Positions 61,338 through 64,000 of a stretch of 64,000 bases of DNA are shown here, piece after piece. The position numbers were made by a program, and so were the translations under genes. The notes beneath the pieces were generated by a model. It ran no database searches and was not told where the DNA came from. It worked only from the letters and a program-made list of their open reading frames with translations. Location: the NCBI GenBank assembly GCA_001270045.2, contig DF970669.1:60387-124386 (forward strand), given 5' to 3'. The first letter of the stretch is position 1; every line of letters starts with the position of its first letter. This DNA comes from Bacteroidales bacterium 6E (lineage in GTDB: Bacteria > Bacteroidota > Bacteroidia > Bacteroidales > Prolixibacteraceae).

Positions 61338-63002
61338 CTATTTATGATAAAGGAAACGCTTTATTTTTTGGGTGGGTGTTTTCTCAAATGGCTCTTTATG
61401 GAATAATACCTGCTGCAGCTTCGAAAACTTATTCACCTGGGCATTCACCTTTTCGTGGATTTCCTTTAGTATCTCATCTTTGCGGGCACTTATCCTATCG
61501 GCAAAAACACCTGCATCATGCTTTAAGTTCTGATATTGGCTTTCCACCTCCTCCATATTCAGGTGGATCAACGCAACCAGCTTACCTTTCTTCTCAACAA
61601 CGACCGATTCAAGCACATAACGCATTCTGTTGATGACTGACTCAATCTCTTCAGGATATATATTCTCGCCGCTGGCACCTACAATCATGTTCTTGATCCT
61701 GCCCTTGATACGAAGATATCCATCCTTGTCAAAACTTCCGAGGTCACCGGTCCTGAACCAGCCATCTTCCGTAAATACACCGGCAGTCAACTCAGGAGCC
61801 TTATAGTATCCTTTCATTACATTAGGGCCATATGCCTGAATTTCCCCTTCACCAGTTACAGGGTCAACATCAGCAAGACGAAGCTGCACTCCCTTTAACG
61901 CGGTGCCTGTCGAACCGATCCTTGGTGTCTGGGGCGTTGTCCCAGCCAGCAAAGGTGATGTTTCAGTCAACCCATACCCAATTGCGTAGGGAAATTTGGC
62001 TTCCTTCAGGAACCGTTCAACCGTTCCGTCAAGCTTGGCGCCGCCAATGCCAAAGAAATCGATCTGACCACCAAATGTGGCGTATAGTTTTTTGCCTGCT
62101 ACCCTATGCAGAAGTTTCCGCATCGGAGGGAACTTATAAAGAGTCCGAACAACAGGACTTTTCTGAAATTGGGGATATATCTTCCCTTTAAAAATTTTCT
62201 CGATTACCAAAGGAACCGATAACATCTTGGTTGGTTTCACAAGCTGCATTGCAGGCAACAAGACAGGTGCTGTGGGAGGTTTACGAAGATAATGTGTCGA
62301 TCCTCCATGAAAAATCGGCAGGAGCAGACCAAGGGTATTTTCATAGGTATGCGACAAGGGAAGAATCGAAAGGAAACGGTCATGTTCATAGACCGCTTGC
62401 ATGGTAAATGCCTGCTTGGCTGTCCAGGAGAGATTCTTCTGGGTTAGCATAACACCTTTTGAGCTTCCGGTCGTTCCGGAAGTATAAATAATCGAAGCGA
62501 GTTCTTCCTCTTCTGCCAACGGTTCGCCAAACAACCCGAATGAACTGAGGTCCACATCAGGCAGATTGGATATTTCTTTTACCCCCAAGCCTTGTGGAAT
62601 TGTAGCCCATTTTTCAAGCAAAATAATTTCGGGGGTAATGTTAAAGGATTCACTTTCCAGTTTGTAGTAGAGGTTTTCACTTACAAAAACCGCTTTGGCT
62701 TCCGAATGATCAATAATAGTCTTGATTTCGGCCGGACTAAAATCAGGAAGGACAGGAACAGCAACTGCACCAATCCAGGAAATCGCGAAATAGGCAACAC
62801 CCCAGTTAGGCATGTTGGTACTAAGGATAGCCACCTTATCGCCCTTATTGATCCCCTTCGATACCAGCATGGAGGCAACCTGTAGGGTTGACGCTTTTAA
62901 CTGACTGTAAGTCATAGGGGTTTCGCCAACAAATGTCAGCGCGGGTAGTTGACCATACTTTTCAAAAGATTCCTCTAGAAAAGAGGGAATGGTATACTTC
63001 AT
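61338..63002 (-). CDS. AMP-binding long-chain acyl-CoA ligase (FadD/FAA-like)
   Basis: A 554-residue ANL-superfamily enzyme that adenylates a fatty acid and joins it to CoA. Motifs in order: ASIIYTSGTTGSSKGVMLTQ (P-loop-like AMP site), LPLSHTYENTLGLLLPIFHG, FPYAIGYGLTETSPLLAGTT and DGWFRTGDLGSFDKDGYLRIKG. The C-terminal catalytic Lys lies in TPTQKIKRFLYHK. No membrane helix. Long-chain specificity is inferred from overall similarity to FAA/FadD-like proteins; it could also feed an acyltransferase. Confidence 0.9.
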   Translation of the reverse strand: MKYTIPSFLEESFEKYGQLPALTFVGETPMTYSQLKASTLQVASMLVSKGINKGDKVAILSTNMPNWGVAYFAISWIGAVAVPVLPDFSPAEIKTIIDHSEAKAVFVSENLYYKLESESFNITPEIILLEKWATIPQGLGVKEISNLPDVDLSSFGLFGEPLAEEEELASIIYTSGTTGSSKGVMLTQKNLSWTAKQAFTMQAVYEHDRFLSILPLSHTYENTLGLLLPIFHGGSTHYLRKPPTAPVLLPAMQLVKPTKMLSVPLVIEKIFKGKIYPQFQKSPVVRTLYKFPPMRKLLHRVAGKKLYATFGGQIDFFGIGGAKLDGTVERFLKEAKFPYAIGYGLTETSPLLAGTTPQTPRIGSTGTALKGVQLRLADVDPVTGEGEIQAYGPNVMKGYYKAPELTAGVFTEDGWFRTGDLGSFDKDGYLRIKGRIKNMIVGASGENIYPEEIESVINRMRYVLESVVVEKKGKLVALIHLNMEEVESQYQNLKHDAGVFADRISARKDEILKEIHEKVNAQVNKFSKLQQVLFHKEPFEKTPTQKIKRFLYHK

Positions 63003-63068
63003 ATAACGTTAATTTCTAAACACTTATTCTTCTTCTTAAACACTTTTCCAGATAAAATGTTTGGTGTG

Positions 63069-63076
63069 CAAATGTA
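63069..63076 (-). promoter_or_regulatory. Candidate -7 element of the acyl-CoA ligase gene
   Basis: The minus strand reads TACATTTG, exact TAnnTTTG, about 66 bases before the start codon. No -33 TTG. Confidence 0.4.
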
Positions 63077-63280
63077 TATAAAAAAACAGCTGGCAGTTTG
63101 GTTTATTGCAGTCTTACCATCGGCCAAAATACTGATAAACAGCTTAATACAACAACTTCACATTGTTGATTTACAAGCCTTTACCTGGTTGAAAGAAAAA
63201 TATTCGCAGCAGAGCCGGCAGTGTATTTGCTCTGGTTAAAAAAAATTAAATTAGCCGAAATATCCCAAAAATTCGAACAT

Positions 63281-63943
63281 TTGAAAGAATTTATTCAAAA
63301 AACCGAAGAGATGGTCAGGAATCGATTCATGGCAACAGAAGGTTCCCACGACTGGTACCACATTGAAAGGGTCAGAAACATTGCCTTGCTACTGGCCGAA
63401 AAAGAAGGTGGCAATAAAGAAGTCATTGAATTGGCTGCACTACTTCACGATTTAGAAGACTATAAGCTAAAGGACCACCTGGCTGCCGTACCAACCATAC
63501 ATCAATGGCTGAAACAGGAAGGCGTTGAAAAAGAAATTGCCGATAAGATCATCACAATGATTGATGAAGTTTCTTTCAAAGGTTCAGGGGTGGAAACCAG
63601 ATGCAGCAGTCTCGAAAGCATGATCCTTCAGGATGCTGATCGACTGGATGCAATCGGGGCCATCGGAATAGCCAGGGCATTTGCATATGGTGGAAAAAAA
63701 GGAAACCCTATTTTCCTTCCCGATGAAAAACCGACCCTTCACACCTCATTTGAAGACTACAAGCAAAACAATGGTTCTACCATACAGCATTTCCATGAAA
63801 AACTTCTGCACATTAAAGACAGAATCAATACCCAGACAGCCAAGCATCTGGCAAAAGAGAGACACCAGTTTATGGAAACATTTTTACAACAAATTTTCCA
63901 AGAGTTGAATCTCAAAAAAATGGAACTCCACGATGGAGAATAA
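63281..63943 (+). CDS. HD-domain phosphohydrolase (YedJ-like)
   Basis: About 220 residues. HD-type metal-binding motifs: SHDWYHIERVRNIA (His), ALLHDLEDYK (His-Asp) and LQDADRLDAIGAIGIARAF (Asp). This set is typical of the small YedJ-like HD hydrolases, whose substrates are mostly unknown (nucleotides or phosphoesters). The frame is open from a GTG at 63221. I choose the TTG at 63281 because family members start about 25 residues before the HDW motif; the first ATG, at 63311, would cut the first helix. The N-terminus is therefore uncertain. Confidence 0.8.
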   Translation: MKEFIQKTEEMVRNRFMATEGSHDWYHIERVRNIALLLAEKEGGNKEVIELAALLHDLEDYKLKDHLAAVPTIHQWLKQEGVEKEIADKIITMIDEVSFKGSGVETRCSSLESMILQDADRLDAIGAIGIARAFAYGGKKGNPIFLPDEKPTLHTSFEDYKQNNGSTIQHFHEKLLHIKDRINTQTAKHLAKERHQFMETFLQQIFQELNLKKMELHDGE

Positions 63944-63957
63944 CGTTTAAATTTTGG

Positions 63958-63965
63958 TATTTTTG
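63958..63965 (+). promoter_or_regulatory. Candidate -7 element of the gene at the right edge
   Basis: TATTTTTG, exact TAnnTTTG, 23 bases before an ATG at 63989. Confidence 0.45.
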
Positions 63966-63988
63966 TAGTTATAGCAAATGACACCAAT

Positions 63989-64000
63989 ATGAGGATCAAC
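63989..64000 (+). CDS. Start of a truncated gene at the window edge
   Basis: ATG AGG ATC AAC, four codons preceded by a promoter-like TATTTTTG. Product unknown; the rest lies outside the window. Confidence 0.35.

Noticed and set aside
1-64000. tRNA and rRNA genes
   Set aside because: No cloverleaf-like or rRNA-like segments were noticed in the intergenic gaps, though this was by eye only.

Overview
The window is chromosomal DNA from a member of the Bacteroidota, most likely of the Bacteroidales/Marinilabiliales type. The evidence is: type IX secretion (T9SS) C-terminal sorting domains on two proteins; gldD and gldE; a PorE-like OmpA lipoprotein; a type III glutamine synthetase; DUF4294 and DUF2851 proteins; the mutY-ssb-gldE-gldD order; the purM/prfA/pyrF neighbourhood; weak Shine-Dalgarno sequences; and many TAnnTTTG-type -7 promoter elements. 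I see no rRNA, tRNA, CRISPR array, insertion sequence or prophage. Almost all of the sequence is ordinary, densely packed core genome.

Layout. 1-3.2 kb: end of a giant secreted HYR/Ig-repeat T9SS cargo protein. 3.3-6.7 kb: secreted CAP protein, creatininase-family hydrolase, Tat-signal Gfo/Idh/MocA oxidoreductase. 6.7-13.3 kb: a leftward run mutY, ssb, gldE, gldD, phosphopantetheinyl transferase, zwf, pgl, joining DNA repair, gliding/secretion and the oxidative pentose phosphate pathway. 13.5-17.7 kb: HU, a 30-residue Lys/Arg peptide, an RNase E/G protein and a DsbD-type reductase. 17.8-24.4 kb: second SSB without acidic tail, K+/H+ antiporter, DMT transporter, ispE, DUF4294, arginine deiminase, TrmH-type methyltransferase. 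24.5-32.5 kb: DUF2851, PorE-like protein, GSIII, cyclophilin, serine hydrolase. 33-37.7 kb: YtxH / holin-X-like / unknown envelope trio, rpsO, pnp, unknown membrane protein. 37.7-41.9 kb: T9SS cargo and a three-gene overlapping exopolysaccharide operon. 42-49.8 kb: pcm, MBL hydrolase, gcvP, thpR, prolyl oligopeptidase, deoxynucleoside kinase. 49.9-53.2 kb: OmpA/TPR lipoprotein and M20 dipeptidase. 53.5-61.2 kb: lipoprotein oxidoreductase, URO-D homologue, pyrF, SIMPL protein, prfA, DUF1080 lipoprotein, purM. 61.3-64 kb: AMP-binding acyl-CoA ligase, HD hydrolase, and the first codons of another gene.

I found no obvious undescribed multi-gene system such as a defence island or mobile element. 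The most unusual items are: a divergent array of seven 11-bp units in the gap between convergent genes near 53.4 kb; a three-gene overlapping operon with a degenerate oxidoreductase, a tiny TTG-start membrane protein and a polyprenyl-phosphate sugar transferase; a 30-residue basic peptide gene behind HU; a URO-D homologue whose expected zinc cysteine is Asp; and a few sub-60-codon reading frames. Several genes appear to start with TTG or GTG.
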